DNA of 64,000 nucleotides from Orientallactaga sibirica (GCA_036365145.1 JAEOAD010000031.1:12806001-12870000); one strand, 5' to 3'. Positions 20,038-30,439 are shown, counted from the stretch's first letter. The notes: a model not told the origin generated them from the letters alone. Made by a program: numbers and translations.

Positions 20038-20196
20038 CAGCCCGGCATGGTGGCGCACACCTTTAATCACAGCACTCGGGAGGCAGAGGTAGGAGGATCG
20101 CCTTGAGTTCAAGGCTACCCTGAGACTACATAGTGAATTCCAGATCAGCCTGGGCTAGAGCGAGACCCTACCTCGAAAAACAAACAAACAACAAAT
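20038..20196 (+). mobile_element. B1 SINE
   Basis: Sense and close to consensus, ending 'ctacctcgaaaaacaaac'. Probably young. Confidence 0.95.
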
Positions 20197-21221
20197 AAAA
20201 GTCTAGAGCAAGCTGAAACCCAGGCAGAATTTCCATGTTAATCTTCAGGTAAATATCATCCCCCCCCCCTTTCTTTGTCTTCAGAAAAACCTCACTTTTT
20301 GCTGTTAAGGCCTTTATCCTTGAACAGATTTCATGAGGCATCACTGGGGATTATGTTTACTTAAAATCAGCTGATTGTAAATAGTAACCACTCCAAAATG
20401 TCTTCATAGGGACATTTAAACTTGTATTTGACTTAGCAGCTGGCCACTAGAACCTTACCATGTGGACACATGAAATTAACCTTCAAGTCTCATGCAGGCA
20501 GAAAGGCACCTTGTCTTCTCTGCTTTTAAAGGCCCTCTGTATATCCTGTATATACATCCTGTATATCCACGGCCCCCAGAATGGGCCCGTGAGCAGGCAG
20601 CTTGCTGGATTTTAGTAAACGTAATGTGTTGGCAGTGGTCATGTATGCACAGTCTGCCAGAATGCTTCTGTGGCTGGTTCACCGGCTACACAAATGCACT
20701 GCTCTAAAAGTTGCATTGCACTGAATTCCACTCAAGGAATGAGGACTACCTTATGTATGGCTTTGACAATGAGGTTACTGGAGAGTTTCAGATGTAGGAG
20801 GATATGTGATGAGAAGTATTAATGAATGTGTGTTCAGGTAATCATGGCCTGGAGGTGGCATGAAGGCAGGCTTTGACTTATACATCAGTTTGTCCTGAGC
20901 TAATTTTGGGAGAACAAGGCAACCCCTGGGAAAGGCATTAGTTGGCCAGGGTTGCCTTAAATCGGAGGAAGAAAATGGCATTGGATGTGAGAATCTACAA
21001 TGCTATTGGCTCATACTGAAGAGAGAGAGAGAGGAACCCTGTTGTTTGGGCAATGGAGTGTACCTAATAGAAGGGTTACAGGAAAGTGAAGCAAAGGTCT
21101 TTCCCTCACAGGGACGGGCACTGTTGCAGGTCCTTGTCTGGGAAGAAGAAATAAAGTTGGACCTGCTTTTTTCTCAACTTCTAAGACAGTCCCCAGGTTC
21201 CTAGAGACTCACTATCTTTTT
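20197..21221. other. non-repetitive stretch, about 1 kb
   Basis: No repeat family recognised. Small overlapping frames (20476-20707) lack splice or start context. It includes a short imperfect tandem of 'tatatcctgta' (20537-20572). Confidence 0.5.
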
Positions 21222-21432
21222 TTAAAAAATGTATTTTATTTATTTATTTGAGAGAGAAGGAGACAGAGAAACAGAGAGAGAATGGGCGTGCCAGGGCCTC
21301 CAGCTACTGCAAACGAACTCCAGATGCATGTGCCACCTTGTACATCTGGCTTACATGGGTCCTGGAGAATCAAACCAGGATCCTTTGGCTTTGCAGGTAA
21401 ACCCCTTAACCACTAAGCCATCTTTCTAGCCC
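21222..21432 (-). mobile_element. SINE-A
   Basis: Antisense, full length. Confidence 0.93.
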
Positions 21433-21444
21433 CCCTCTCTATAC

Positions 21445-21670
21445 ATACATATATATATGTTTATTTGCAATGAGAGAGAGAGAAAGAAAGAAGAGAAAGA
21501 AAAGGAGAGAGAATGGGCACACTAGGGCATCTTGCCACTGCAAATGAACGCCAGATGCATGTGCCACTTTGTACATGTTCCTTTACGTGGGTGGGTACTG
21601 GGGAATTGAACTTGAGCAGTCAGGCTTTGCAGATAAGCACCTTTAACCACTGAGCCATCTTTCTAGCCCC
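21445..21670 (-). mobile_element. SINE-A
   Basis: Antisense, older. Confidence 0.88.
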
Positions 21671-21782
21671 TATTTGTTTGTATTGAGACAGAGTCTCATG
21701 TAGCTGAGGCTAGTCTTGAATTTCTGATCTCAGCCTCAGCTTCTGAGTGCTGGGATTAGGCATGTGCCACCATGTCCTGTTC
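21671..21782 (-). mobile_element. old B1-like SINE
   Basis: 'ttgagacagagtctcatgta' and 'gagtgctgggattaggcatg'. Short and diverged. Confidence 0.65.
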
Positions 21783-21904
21783 ATGAAGACCTTTCTTCTA
21801 CATCTCTCAATATTTTTAAAAATTCACAAATCCACAGAATAACACAAAAGGCAGTAAAAAGGAAGACTTTCTAGGTGAAATATAATCATAGAAAGGTTGA
21901 AGTA

Positions 21905-22065
21905 TGGGGGATGGAGAGATAGCTCAGCAATTAAAGGTGTTTGCATGTAAAACCAGATGTACAAAGTGGCATGTATGTCTGGAGTTCGTTTGCAGCAGCA
22001 GGACACCCTGACATGCCCATACTCATACACACACACACTGTTTCAAATAAATTAATAAATAATAA
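21905..22065 (+). mobile_element. SINE-A, internally deleted
   Basis: Sense. The B-box half of the head is missing: 'gtttgcatgtaaa' runs straight into 'accagatgtacaaa'. Confidence 0.88.
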
Positions 22066-22276
22066 AGTAATAAAGTAATAAATATAAATGTTTCCTTTTA
22101 AAAAGTAAAGATCAAAATCCTGTTTGGGGTTTTTTTTTTTTTTTTTTTGCTTTTGAAACAGAAAATGGTGAATCCATAGTTAACAGAAAATAAAAAATGT
22201 TTAAACCTAAAACCGTTTGAACCATTCAGAGCAACACTGGAAATTTTAGTCTATTCTGTTGTCCTCTAAAAGTTCA
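22066..22276. other. non-repetitive sequence
   Basis: Nothing recognised apart from a T run (22131-22148). Confidence 0.4.
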
Positions 22277-22452
22277 AGGAAGCTGGTGTGGTGACACACA
22301 CCAATAATCCTAGCACTAGAGGGGCTGAGGTAGGAGGATCGCTGTGAGTTGAAGGCCAGCCTGGACAACACAGTGAGTTCCAGGTCATTCTGGGGAAGAG
22401 TGAGATTCTGCCTCCAAAAACAATAAAAGAAAAAAAAAAGAAAAAAAGAAAA
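22277..22452 (+). mobile_element. B1 SINE
   Basis: Sense with an A/G-rich tail. Confidence 0.88.
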
Positions 22453-22612
22453 GCTGGGTGTGGTGGCCCTTGCCTTTTAATCCCAGCACTCTAGAGGCAG
22501 AGGTAGTGGGATTGCTGAGCATATGAGGCCAGCATGGGACTAAAGAATGAGTGCCAGGTCAACTTGAGCTAGTGAGACCCTACCCCGAAAAAAAAAAACC
22601 CTAAATAAACAA
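22453..22612 (+). mobile_element. B1 SINE
   Basis: Sense, immediately after the previous copy. Confidence 0.88.
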
Positions 22613-22878
22613 ATAAGTAAATAATTAAAAATTTTAAAAATCCTAGGAAGGAATTTTGTAATTTGTTTGAACACTTGAAGTAGAATAATGACATTGCTGA
22701 AGATCTTAAGAAGGAAAAACCGTTTGTGGCATTTTAAACCTAGTGCATATCTTTTAAATTATTACCCAATTCAATAAATCAGAGGCTGTTTTTAGTGAAT
22801 TTTTCATAGGATTCCATTGCAAATCCATTCTTCACATAATATTTGCATTTCAAGCTCAAGATAATTTTATTTATTACT
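22613..22878. other. non-repetitive, AT-rich sequence
   Basis: Nothing recognised. Confidence 0.4.
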
Positions 22879-23310
22879 AGCTGTAGCAGTTACTTCCTCT
22901 TTCAACCAAAAACAACATATGGAAGGGAGGAAGGAATTTATTTCAGCTTATACTTCTGGGGAGGAGTTTCATCATGGCAGATGTTGCAGTTTCTTTCTTG
23001 TTGCTGGGTCAAAGCCCGACCAAAAGCAGCTGATGGGAGGAAAGTTTTTATTCTGATTTACAGCCTTGAGGGGAAGCTTCACGATGGCAGGGAAAACATG
23101 GCCTGAGCAGAGGCTGGACATCACCTCTGCCACACCAGGTGCATAATGCTGCAGGAGAGTGAGCTGACTAGCAGTGGCAAACTAGGGGCTGATAAACCTT
23201 AAGGGCTGCCCCCAGTGACACCCCTCCTCCAGCAAGTCTTTCATCTCTCAAATGCTCCACGACTTTCCCAAATTGCCACCGGCTGAGATCCAAATATCCC
23301 AAAACATAAG
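22879..23310 (+). mobile_element. medium-repetition element (URR1/hAT-like), partly duplicated
   Basis: It shares 'aaccaagagcagcttgtggg'-type sequence, 'tttattt.ggcttacag' and 'gaagcttcacgatggcaggg' with 32043-32393. The start of the element occurs twice (22879-22985 and 22986 on). It ends in 'cacccctcctccagcaagtc', like a common rodent element. The family name is tentative. Confidence 0.55.
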
Positions 23311-23355
23311 CCCATGGGGGATTAAGAGTGATTACTAATAGTTAAAATACTGAGC

Positions 23356-23525
23356 TGGCCGGGCGTGGTGTCGCACACCTTTAATCCCAGCACTTGGGAG
23401 GCAGAGGTAGGAGGACCGCTGTGAGTTTGAGGCCACCCTGAGACTAGATAGTGAGTTCCAAGTCAGCCTGGGCTAGGGTGAGACCCTACCTCGAAAAACA
23501 AAAACAAAACAACAACAACAACAAA
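23356..23525 (+). mobile_element. B1 SINE
   Basis: Sense and young-looking (ccgggcgtggtgtcgcacac head). Flanked by 'actgagctgg' and 'attgagctgg'. Confidence 0.94.
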
Positions 23526-23534
23526 AAAATTGAG

Positions 23535-23815
23535 CTGGAGGTTGGTGAGATGGCTCAATGGGTGAGAGCACTTGCTATTCAAGCATGAGTGTCTAAGTCT
23601 GATTCCCAACATCTCCATAAAAGCTTGGCATGGCTGCACATGCCTGTAACCAAAGCACTGGAGGGGGAGGATCACGTGGGCTCCTAGTCAGCCTGTCTAT
23701 ACAAAACATGGTTCAGTGACAGACCACACCTCAAGGAAATAAGGCAGAAAAGTGAGAGAGGAATGTACCTAGAATCTGTCTCTGGCTTCCACACATGTGT
23801 GTAAATAAATATTAA
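23535..23815 (+). mobile_element. B4-like SINE, full length
   Basis: Sense. An ID-type head 'gttggtgagatggctcaatg' is followed by 'gattcccaacatctccataa', a B1-like middle 'gcttggcatggctgcacatg', and a tail 'ctggcttccacacatgtgtg'. This copy fixes the B4 layout for the antisense ones. Confidence 0.85.
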
Positions 23816-23831
23816 ATAAAACATTACAAAG

Positions 23832-23992
23832 TAGCCAGGTGTGGTGGCGCATGCCTTTAATCCCAGCACTTAGAAGGCAGAGGTAGGAGGATTGGATCAC
23901 TGTGAGTTTGAGGCCACCCTGAGACTACATAGTGAATTCCAGGTCAGCCTGGGCCAGAGTGAGACCCTACCTCAAAAAAAAAAAAAAAAAAA
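23832..23992 (+). mobile_element. B1 SINE
   Basis: Sense with a small 'ggatt' duplication. Flanked by attacaaagta and attacaaaata. Confidence 0.94.
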
Positions 23993-24004
23993 TTACAAAA
24001 TAAA

Positions 24005-24149
24005 AAAGCTGGGCAGGGTGGCACAAGCATGTAATCCCATTGCAGGGGAGGCAGAGACAGTCACATCCCTGCACTTGCTGGCCAGCCAGTCCAGCCTACT
24101 TGATGAGCTTCAGGTCACTGAGAGGCTCTGTCTCAAAAAGATAGATAGC
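24005..24149 (+). mobile_element. B4-like SINE, left part (split)
   Basis: B1-like middle through 'ggctctgtctcaaaaagata'. It is interrupted by a SINE-A and resumes at 24426. Confidence 0.78.
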
Positions 24150-24150
24150 A

Positions 24151-24425
24151 CTGGGCTGGAGAGATGGCTTAGGGGTTAAGGCGCCTGCCTCCTAAGCCTA
24201 AGAACACTGGTTCCAATCTCCAGCGGTTCCAATCTCCAGGTCCCACGTTTAGCCAGATGCAAAGTGATGCAAGGGCGCAATGCGGCACTTGACCACAAGG
24301 GGGCGCACACATCTGGATTTCGTTCACAGCAGCTGAGACACTGCTGGAGCGCCCATCTCTGTCTTCCTCTCCCTCTCTCTCTCTCTCTCTGTGTCTCTCT
24401 CCAAAAAAATAATTAAAAAAAAAAA
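24151..24425 (+). mobile_element. SINE-A, long variant
   Basis: Sense with the extra block ('agtgatgcaagggcgcaatg', 'cacaagggggcgcacaca') and a 'ggttccaatctccag' repeat. Flanked by aaaagatagatagcact (about 24135 and 24426). Confidence 0.92.
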
Positions 24426-24530
24426 AAAGATAGATAGCACTTATGGAATGACACCTGAGTTTGTCCTCTGGCCTTCACATGCACACATATATGCATGTGC
24501 AAGCACACACATGCAAACATACATACACAT
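24426..24530 (+). mobile_element. B4-like SINE, tail part (split)
   Basis: 'ctctggccttcacatgcaca' and a CA-rich tail complete the interrupted B4. Confidence 0.75.
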
Positions 24531-24639
24531 ATACAAACAAACAAAAAACAAAACAACAACAACAAAACCTTGCTGTATCTGATGTGCATGTCAAAGGACA
24601 GAGAGGCTATAATGTTCTAGAGAGAGGTTCTCTCTCTTT

Positions 24640-24725
24640 TTCGCATGTGTATTTGTGTGTGGTATGCATGCACATGTGTGACAACTGCACACAGACAGCT
24701 GTCTTCCTCAATTATTACTTTCCAT
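24640..24725 (-). mobile_element. B4-like SINE, tail part (split)
   Basis: TG-rich tail and following B4 sequence. It resumes at 24967 with 'ttttttgagatagggtctct'. Confidence 0.55.
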
Positions 24726-24966
24726 CTTATTTATTTTTATTTTATTTATTCATTTATTTGAGAAAGATATAGAGAGAAAGTGGGAGAGAGGGAGAGAGAG
24801 AAAGAAAGAGAGAGAGGAACAGGGCAAGGGAGAGAATGGGCATGCCAAGGCCTCTAGCCACTACAGACGAACTGCAGATGATCTGTACATGGGTACCGGG
24901 GAATTGAACCTAGGTCCTTAGGCTTCACAGACAAGTTCCATATCCACTAAGCCATCTCTCCAGCTC
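24726..24966 (-). mobile_element. SINE-A
   Basis: Antisense with a long GA tract and a deletion over 'catgtgccaccttgtg'. Inserted in B4. Confidence 0.9.
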
Positions 24967-25015
24967 CATCCACCTTATTTTTTGAGATAGGGTCTCTCAC
25001 TGAACCTGAACTCAC

Positions 25016-25705
25016 GGAGTAACAAGATGGTGATTAGGAACAGCTCTCTGTTCTTTTCACTTCCTGTTTCTTACTCCCTGGAGCTTTGTAGCTGCCTCTT
25101 TCTGAGTCTGTGCTCCTCTCCCTGAGCTACCTGTGAGTCAAAGTCCTCTGTATACATTTATGCTTAACATATACAGTTCATCCCAACTTGATCACTTATT
25201 TCCATACGGGCCAAGGACAGGCTTATCCTCAGTACATAAAAGACCCAAATGTGGAAAAACTTGGGCCCCTGATCCAAAAAGTCATATCAAGTGGGAGATC
25301 ACCTGTCATCCTGTCCACAGGTATGTCAGAGTGTGTGTGTGCACGCACACACGTGCGTGCTGCCTGGATGAGGTCCACGCTGTGTGCCTGGGTGAGCCAT
25401 CCTTTTTCTCTGTCTCAGACTAATTTTACACTGCTGCTGCTTCTTGTTATCTCAATTTGTGTAGCTGCTACTTTCCAAAAGCCTGGTGTGGAACACTGAT
25501 GGCAGCCCTGCTACTCTCTCCAGAGCAACTGGCTCTACTCAGCCAAGAAGCCTCAGAGCTTTGCCAAGAAATTCCCCGAGAGAATTCTACATGGAACTCA
25601 CCCTGGCTTTTCCTTCCCAGGGCTTCACAGAGTCCTTATCATTGAGCCTCTGGAACAGCCTCACAGATGCATCCAAAGAATCACCTAGATTCTCCTAGGT
25701 GATTC
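25016..25705. other. non-repetitive sequence
   Basis: About 690 bp with no family recognised. It holds a short TG/CA tract (25327-25358) and an 11-bp inverted repeat (25680-25705). Overlapping small frames have no supporting signal. Confidence 0.5.
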
Positions 25706-25938
25706 TATTTTATTTTTTAATTTTTTTTGCTGTTTATTTATTTGAGAGCGACAGAAAGACAGAGGAAGATAGATAGAGAATGGGTGCACTAGGGCCTCTA
25801 GCCACTGCAAACAAACTCCAGATGCATGCTCCTTCTCTTGCTTATGTGGGCTTATGTGCGTCCTGGGGAATCGAGCCTTGAACCAGGGTCCTTAGGCTTC
25901 ACAGGCAAGCGCTTAACTGCTAAGTTATCTCTCCAGCC
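25706..25938 (-). mobile_element. SINE-A
   Basis: Antisense. With the next copy it lies between two copies of cctaggtgattcta (25695 and 26117). Confidence 0.92.
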
Positions 25939-25945
25939 AGATTCT

Positions 25946-26112
25946 ATATTTTTTTTTTTAAAAAAAGGAAGGAAGAATATGGGCATGCAGGGCTTCCAGC
26001 TGCTGCAAATGAACGCCAGATGCATGCACCACCTTGTGCATCTGGGTTACATGGGTCCTGGAGAATTGAACCTGGACAAGTGCCTTAATTGCTAAGTCAT
26101 CTCTCTGGCCCC
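25946..26112 (-). mobile_element. SINE-A, internally deleted
   Basis: Antisense, with a short tail and part of the head missing. Confidence 0.88.
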
Positions 26113-26237
26113 CTCCTAGGTGATTCTAAATCCAGTCAAATTGACTGAAGATGAACCATTGCAGGGCTCAAAGCCCAAGTAAGACAACAGAATAACAGTA
26201 TATCTTTGGTTCTAAACTCTAGTTAGAAATCAGAAGA

Positions 26238-26350
26238 TGGGCTGGACGTGGTGTCACACACCTTTAATCCCAGCACTTGGGAGGCAGAGGTAGGAGGATC
26301 ACTAGAGTGAGACCCTACCTCAAACACATACACACATACACACACACAGA
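26238..26350 (+). mobile_element. B1 SINE, internally deleted
   Basis: Sense. The middle is missing: 'ggaggatcac' joins 'tagagtgagaccc'. The CA-rich tail is followed by the duplication gaaatcagaag. Confidence 0.92.
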
Positions 26351-26369
26351 AATCAGAAGGGGGGCTAAA

Positions 26370-26467
26370 TCAATTTTAATTTTTTTTTCTTTGAGGTAGG
26401 GTCTCATTCTAGCCCAGACTGACCTGGAATTCACTATGTAGTCTCAGGGTGATCTTGAACTCACAGC
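26370..26467 (-). mobile_element. B1 SINE fragment
   Basis: Antisense tail half. It ends where a sense SINE-A-like head begins. Confidence 0.88.
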
Positions 26468-26561
26468 TGGGGAGATGGCTCAGTGGCTAAAATCACTTAC
26501 TTGCAAAGTCTGCTAGCCCAGGTTCTCTTCCCAAGTATACACATAGAGCTGGGTGCAAAAT

Positions 26562-26608
<47 letters not shown>

Positions 26609-26720
26609 CCCAACACTCAGAGCCAGGAGAATCCAAAACTCATGGGCAGCTAGTGTGGTGTTTGCTGGCAGTCTGGAAGTTCATTTGCAGAGGCAAGAGA
26701 CCCTGTCTCAAAGAAAGTGA
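26468..26720 (+). mobile_element. SINE-A-related element with (TG)n
   Basis: The head 'ggggagatggctcagtggct' and B-box region are SINE-A-like. The body is interrupted by (TG)n (26563-26606) and ends 'cagaggcaagagaccctgtc', unlike the main subfamily. Confidence 0.6.
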
Positions 26721-26721
26721 A

Positions 26722-26886
26722 ACAGCCAGGTGTGGTGACTCACTCCTTTAATCACAGCACTTGGGGGGCTGAGGTAGCCTCCTACCTCTCCATGAGTCTG
26801 AGGCTAGCTAGGGCTACAGAGTAAGTTCCAGGTCAGCCTGGGCTAGAATAAGACCTTACCTCCAGAAAAGAAAAAAAAAAAAAGAG
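26722..26886 (+). mobile_element. B1 SINE
   Basis: Sense with a stray insert 'tagcctcctacctctccatg'. The poly-A tail leads into a (GGA)n tract (26884-26911). Confidence 0.85.
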
Positions 26887-26913
26887 GAGGAGGAGGAGGA
26901 GGAGGAGGAGAAA

Positions 26914-27149
26914 AGTGAGGATGATCTGGCTTCGACATCTGTCATGCCATTGATTGCCAGAGTTGATTTGGCTGATCTGGCTGGCTAGGTGTCCCCTTCC
27001 TCTCTCAATGATCCATGCATGCGTGTCCCTCCGGAAGCTGTGCACTCAATTGAAGAGGACCTTCCCCAAATAGAGGAAGAATGGTCTTCTGTCAAGGGTG
27101 TATGAGTAGCTGTGTTCCCCCGCTAGAATCTCCAAAAAAGCTCTGAAGA
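26914..27149 (+). pseudogene. 7SK snRNA retropseudogene (RN7SK-like), 3'-truncated
   Basis: 'gatctggcttcgacatctgt' and 'ttgatttggctgatctggct' match the 5' part of the abundant pol III transcript 7SK. So do 'ggctaggtgtccccttcctc' and 'aatggtcttctgtcaagggt'. The copy starts within a few bases of the 7SK 5' end and stops near 'ctagaatctccaaaaaagct', so roughly the last quarter and the terminator are missing. Many CpG-type substitutions show it is decayed. Real 7SK acts in P-TEFb control; this copy should be silent. Confidence 0.88.
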
Positions 27150-27188
27150 TGAAGAAAGGAAGAGGAGGGGGAGAGGGGCGAGGAGAAG

Positions 27189-27372
27189 GGGCTGGAGAGA
27201 TAGCTTAGCAGTTAAGGAACATGCCTGTGAAGCCTAAGAACCCTGGTTCGATTCTCCAGATCCCATGTAAGCCAGATGCATCTGGAGTTCGTTTGCAGTG
27301 ACTAGAGGCCCTGGTGTACCCATTCTATCTCTCCCCCTCTCTCTGTCTCTAATAAATAAATAAATAATACAA
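27189..27372 (+). mobile_element. SINE-A, body-deleted
   Basis: Sense. 'aagccagatgcatctggag' shows the cacaaggtggcacatg segment is deleted. Confidence 0.92.
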
Positions 27373-27628
27373 TCTTTAAAAAAAAGAAGGAGGAGAAGAA
27401 GTACATGCGCTATGGTACACATTCCCAGACACACAAAAATAAGTGAAAAGTACAAAAGAACCAAACAGAAAACATCATGTTGTACACTATAAATGCAAAC
27501 CATTTTGATTTATCAGTATAAAATTGAAACAAGGTTCCACTTCTCCCTTTATGGCCGACTAAAAATCTAACAGGCTGGTTTTCCTACACTAACAGTGATA
27601 AATGATGGTGCATGCAAGAAACAGCTAC
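27373..27628. other. non-repetitive sequence
   Basis: Nothing firmly recognised. Confidence 0.4.
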
Positions 27629-27748
27629 TGCCGGGCATGGTGATGCACGTATTTAATCCCAGCACTGGGGAAGCAGAGTGAACTCCAGGTCAGCCTGGGC
27701 TACAGCGAGACCCTACCAGAAAACAAAAACAAAACAATAACAAAAATC
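27629..27748 (+). mobile_element. B1 SINE, internally deleted
   Basis: Sense. It lacks the segment between 'gcagag' and 'tgaactccagg'. Flanked by 'acagctactg' and 'atagctactg'. Confidence 0.9.
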
Positions 27749-28431
27749 AAAAATAGCTACTGAATGTTTTTTCAGAACATAAACAAAAGTAGGCAGATTT
27801 AGGAGGGGAAATGAAATTTACAGAAAGGAAATGAGTGAAGGTGAACTTCCTTTTTTAGGGTGCTGTTCTGAGAAAACACTGTACCGTAGTCACAGTGGGC
27901 TGTGGCACAGCGAGGCCTAGGAGCCAGGGGCGACTCCCAGAACAATGGTGGCTATTTCTAAGATGAAGGCGGGATCTAGAGGAAAACCTAAAGAGTAGCC
28001 GTAGAATCTGTTATGACTTTGCCAGAGTCTAAGGCTGCTTCCTGAACCATACACGGGCTCAAAATAACTTGCATCCATGGTTAAAAGAAAGAACTGGAAT
28101 TTGCACAGTTTCTCCCTGTGATTAAGTCAAGATTTGCACTTGGATTCCACCTGAAACACCTGCCAGCTAATGCAAAAAGTACAATTTGGGGGAGAATATA
28201 ACAAAATCTGGAGTCAACAAAATAATAGCATCAACTCCAGGACAATCCAAAATCACTAAATTAATGAACTAGAAAAATACAATCCACTTTTATGAGAAAA
28301 GTGAGCAATAGAAAACAGCTCTGAAGACCCATATCTTGGAATTTTCCAGAGGACTTTGAAGAAACCAATACAACTATACTTTATTAAGTAAAGGGAACAT
28401 TTGCAATAAACACAAAGGACATCTCACCAAA
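27749..28431. other. unassigned AT-rich sequence
   Basis: About 680 bp. Its second half (from about 28190) has L1-like A-rich composition, but I cannot assign it. Confidence 0.45.
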
Positions 28432-28576
28432 GCCTGGTATGGTGGTTGTACACTTGTAGTTCTAGCATTTGGGAGGCAGAGGCAGGAGGATTATACAAGT
28501 GTGAGGCCAGTCTTGTTCATATAGTTCCAGGCTAGTCAGGGCCATAGAACAACACCTTGTCTCAAGAAAATGAAAC
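28432..28576 (+). mobile_element. B1 SINE (old)
   Basis: Sense, diverged. Confidence 0.78.
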
Positions 28577-28676
28577 AGGAGCTGGGAAGATTGCGCAGCA
28601 GTTAAGGTGGTTGCTTGCAAAGCCTACTGGGCAGAGGTTCATTTGCAGAGAGACTCTGGTGCGTACACACACACAA
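28577..28676 (+). mobile_element. SINE-A-related short element
   Basis: The head 'gaagattgcgcagcagttaa' leads to 'ggttcatttgcagagagact' and a CA tail, like 26468-26720. Confidence 0.6.
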
Positions 28677-28830
28677 TTATTATTATTACTATTATTATTT
28701 TTTATTGTTTTGTTTTTCAAAGTTGGGTCTCACTCTAGCCCAGGCTGACCTGGAATTCACTATGTAGTCTCAAGGTGGCCTCAAACTCACAGTGATCCTC
28801 TGCATACTGAGTGCCACCACGCCTGGCTTC
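28677..28830 (-). mobile_element. B1 SINE
   Basis: Antisense with an (ATT)n tail and a deletion in the head half. Confidence 0.88.
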
Positions 28831-28895
28831 ATTTTTAATTTTTTTTTTTTTAAAGAAAACAAAACAACTCCTCACCCCAAGAATCTTACCAAAGA

Positions 28896-28985
28896 GGTGG
28901 AGGGAGATGGCTCAGTGGGTGAGGGCTTGAGATTGGATCCCCAGAACCTATGTAAATCTGGACATGGTAGCCAAAATGTTCGCCC
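28896..28985 (+). mobile_element. B4-like SINE head fragment
   Basis: 'agggagatggctcagtgggt' and 'gattggatccccagaaccta' form a sense B4/ID-type head. Confidence 0.6.
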
Positions 28986-28989
28986 GAGG

Positions 28990-29245
28990 AGAATGTTGGT
29001 TGTCCTTCCCTATCACTCTTCCGCTTGTGCCCTTACGACCGAACCTGGAGTTGCCATTTCTCTATTAGACTAGTAAGCCCCAGAGATTCCTCAGTCCCAG
29101 CTTCCCAGCAGGACTGGTGTTACAAGCTTGCGTGGCCATGCCCAGCTGTTTATGTGGGTGCTGGGGATGGAGCCAGTGCTGTCTCAGGCCCTCATATGCT
29201 TCTGTAGCGAGAGTTCTTACCCTGTGAGTCCTCTCCCCAGCCCCT
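28990..29245 (-). mobile_element. B4-like SINE
   Basis: Antisense B4 middle and head: 'gtaagccccagagattcctc', 'tttatgtgggtgctggggat', ending 'gagtcctctccccagcccc'. It faces the sense B4 fragment on its left. Confidence 0.78.
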
Positions 29246-29385
29246 TGACCTTTGACTTGTCTCATGTGTCTCGGACTAGCCTCTAACTCACTCTGTAGCT
29301 AAGGCTGGCCTTTAACTTCTGATCCTTTTGCCTCCACTTCACAAGTACTGGGAGTACAAACATGTGCCGTCTCATCCTGCTCATA
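29246..29385 (-). mobile_element. old B1-like SINE
   Basis: 'tgtagctaaggctggccttt' and 'acaagtactgggagtacaaa'. Confidence 0.68.
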
Positions 29386-29399
29386 ACACTGTTTTTTTC

Positions 29400-29640
29400 T
29401 CTTTTTAACTTGAGAGAGAGAGAGAGAGAGAGAGGAAGAGGCAGAGAGAGAATGGGCACACCAGGGCTTCTCAGCCACTGTGAATGAACTGCAGAAGCAT
29501 GCGCCCCCTTGTACGCATGTGCAACATTGCACACTTGCATCACTTTACTGTCTGGCTAAACGTGGGACCTGAAGATTCGAACAGGCGTTCTTAGGCTTTG
29601 CAGGCAGGCGCCTTAACCGCTAAGCCATCTCTCCAGCCCC
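29400..29640 (-). mobile_element. SINE-A, long variant
   Basis: Antisense. It carries the extra block ('cgcatgtgcaacattgcaca', 'cttgcatcactttactgtct') and 'ggctaaacgtgggacctgaa'. Confidence 0.92.
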
Positions 29641-29812
29641 ACTTTTTTTTTTTTTTTGGTTATTTTTTTCATTTTTTGAGGTAGGTTCTCACTCTAGCCC
29701 AGGCTGACTTGGAATTTGCTATGTAGTCTAAGGGTGGTCTCGAACTCATAGCAATCCTCCTACCTCTGCCTCCTGAGTGCTGAGATTAAAAGCATGCGCT
29801 ACCATGCCCAGC
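29641..29812 (-). mobile_element. B1 SINE
   Basis: Antisense, full length. Confidence 0.92.
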
Positions 29813-29925
29813 TCAAGTTTGTAAATGTAATGATGAAGAGAGAAAGGAAGCATTTCCCCCAGATTATACATCTAGCAGGGCTGGGGTTAAGGGGAGGCAA
29901 TCAAAGCACTTACCTGAGGCACAAC

Positions 29926-29951
29926 ATTGTATATATGTATACATGTGTGTA

Positions 29952-30006
<55 letters not shown>

Positions 30007-30018
30007 TTTTTTTTTTTT
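29926..30018. repeat. TG/TA microsatellite and T run
   Basis: (TG)n at 29957-29987, (TA)n to 30006, then a T run. Confidence 0.95.
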
Positions 30019-30095
30019 TCTGTGCTGGGAATGGAATCTAGGGCCACATGCATACTAGGTAAGTACTCTACCATTGAGCTATACCTGCTGCCACA
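30019..30095 (-). mobile_element. ID-like SINE
   Basis: The reverse complement reads 'tatagctcaatggtagagta' and 'tagattccattcccagcaca'. The T run on the left is its tail. Confidence 0.75.
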
Positions 30096-30111
30096 GTTCA
30101 AAGATAATTTT

Positions 30112-30352
30112 CAAAAAAAAATTTTTTAATATTTATATTTATTGAGAGAGAAAGCGAGAAGCAGAGAGAGAGAGAGAGAGAGAGAGAAGCATAGAGAGTG
30201 AATGGGTGCGCCATGGCCTCCAGCCACTGTAAATGAACTCCAGATGCATGCGCCACCTTATGCATCTGGCTTACATGGGTTGAGGGGAATTGAACCGGGA
30301 TCCTTTGGCCTTGCAGGCAAGTGCCTTAACTGCTAAGCCATCTTGCCAGCCC
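30112..30352 (-). mobile_element. SINE-A
   Basis: Antisense with a long GA tract. Confidence 0.93.
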
Positions 30353-30439
30353 TAAAAAATATATTTTGAGCCCTTGATTATATCCTTGCCCTGATACCTG
30401 ATACCTGTACCAGTGGAAACTAACATTCAGGGGTGCAGA

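Noticed and set aside
25133..25698. Overlapping 60-103 codon frames in repeat-free sequence
   Set aside because: Several frames are open at once, with no splice sites in a consistent order and no recognisable peptide.
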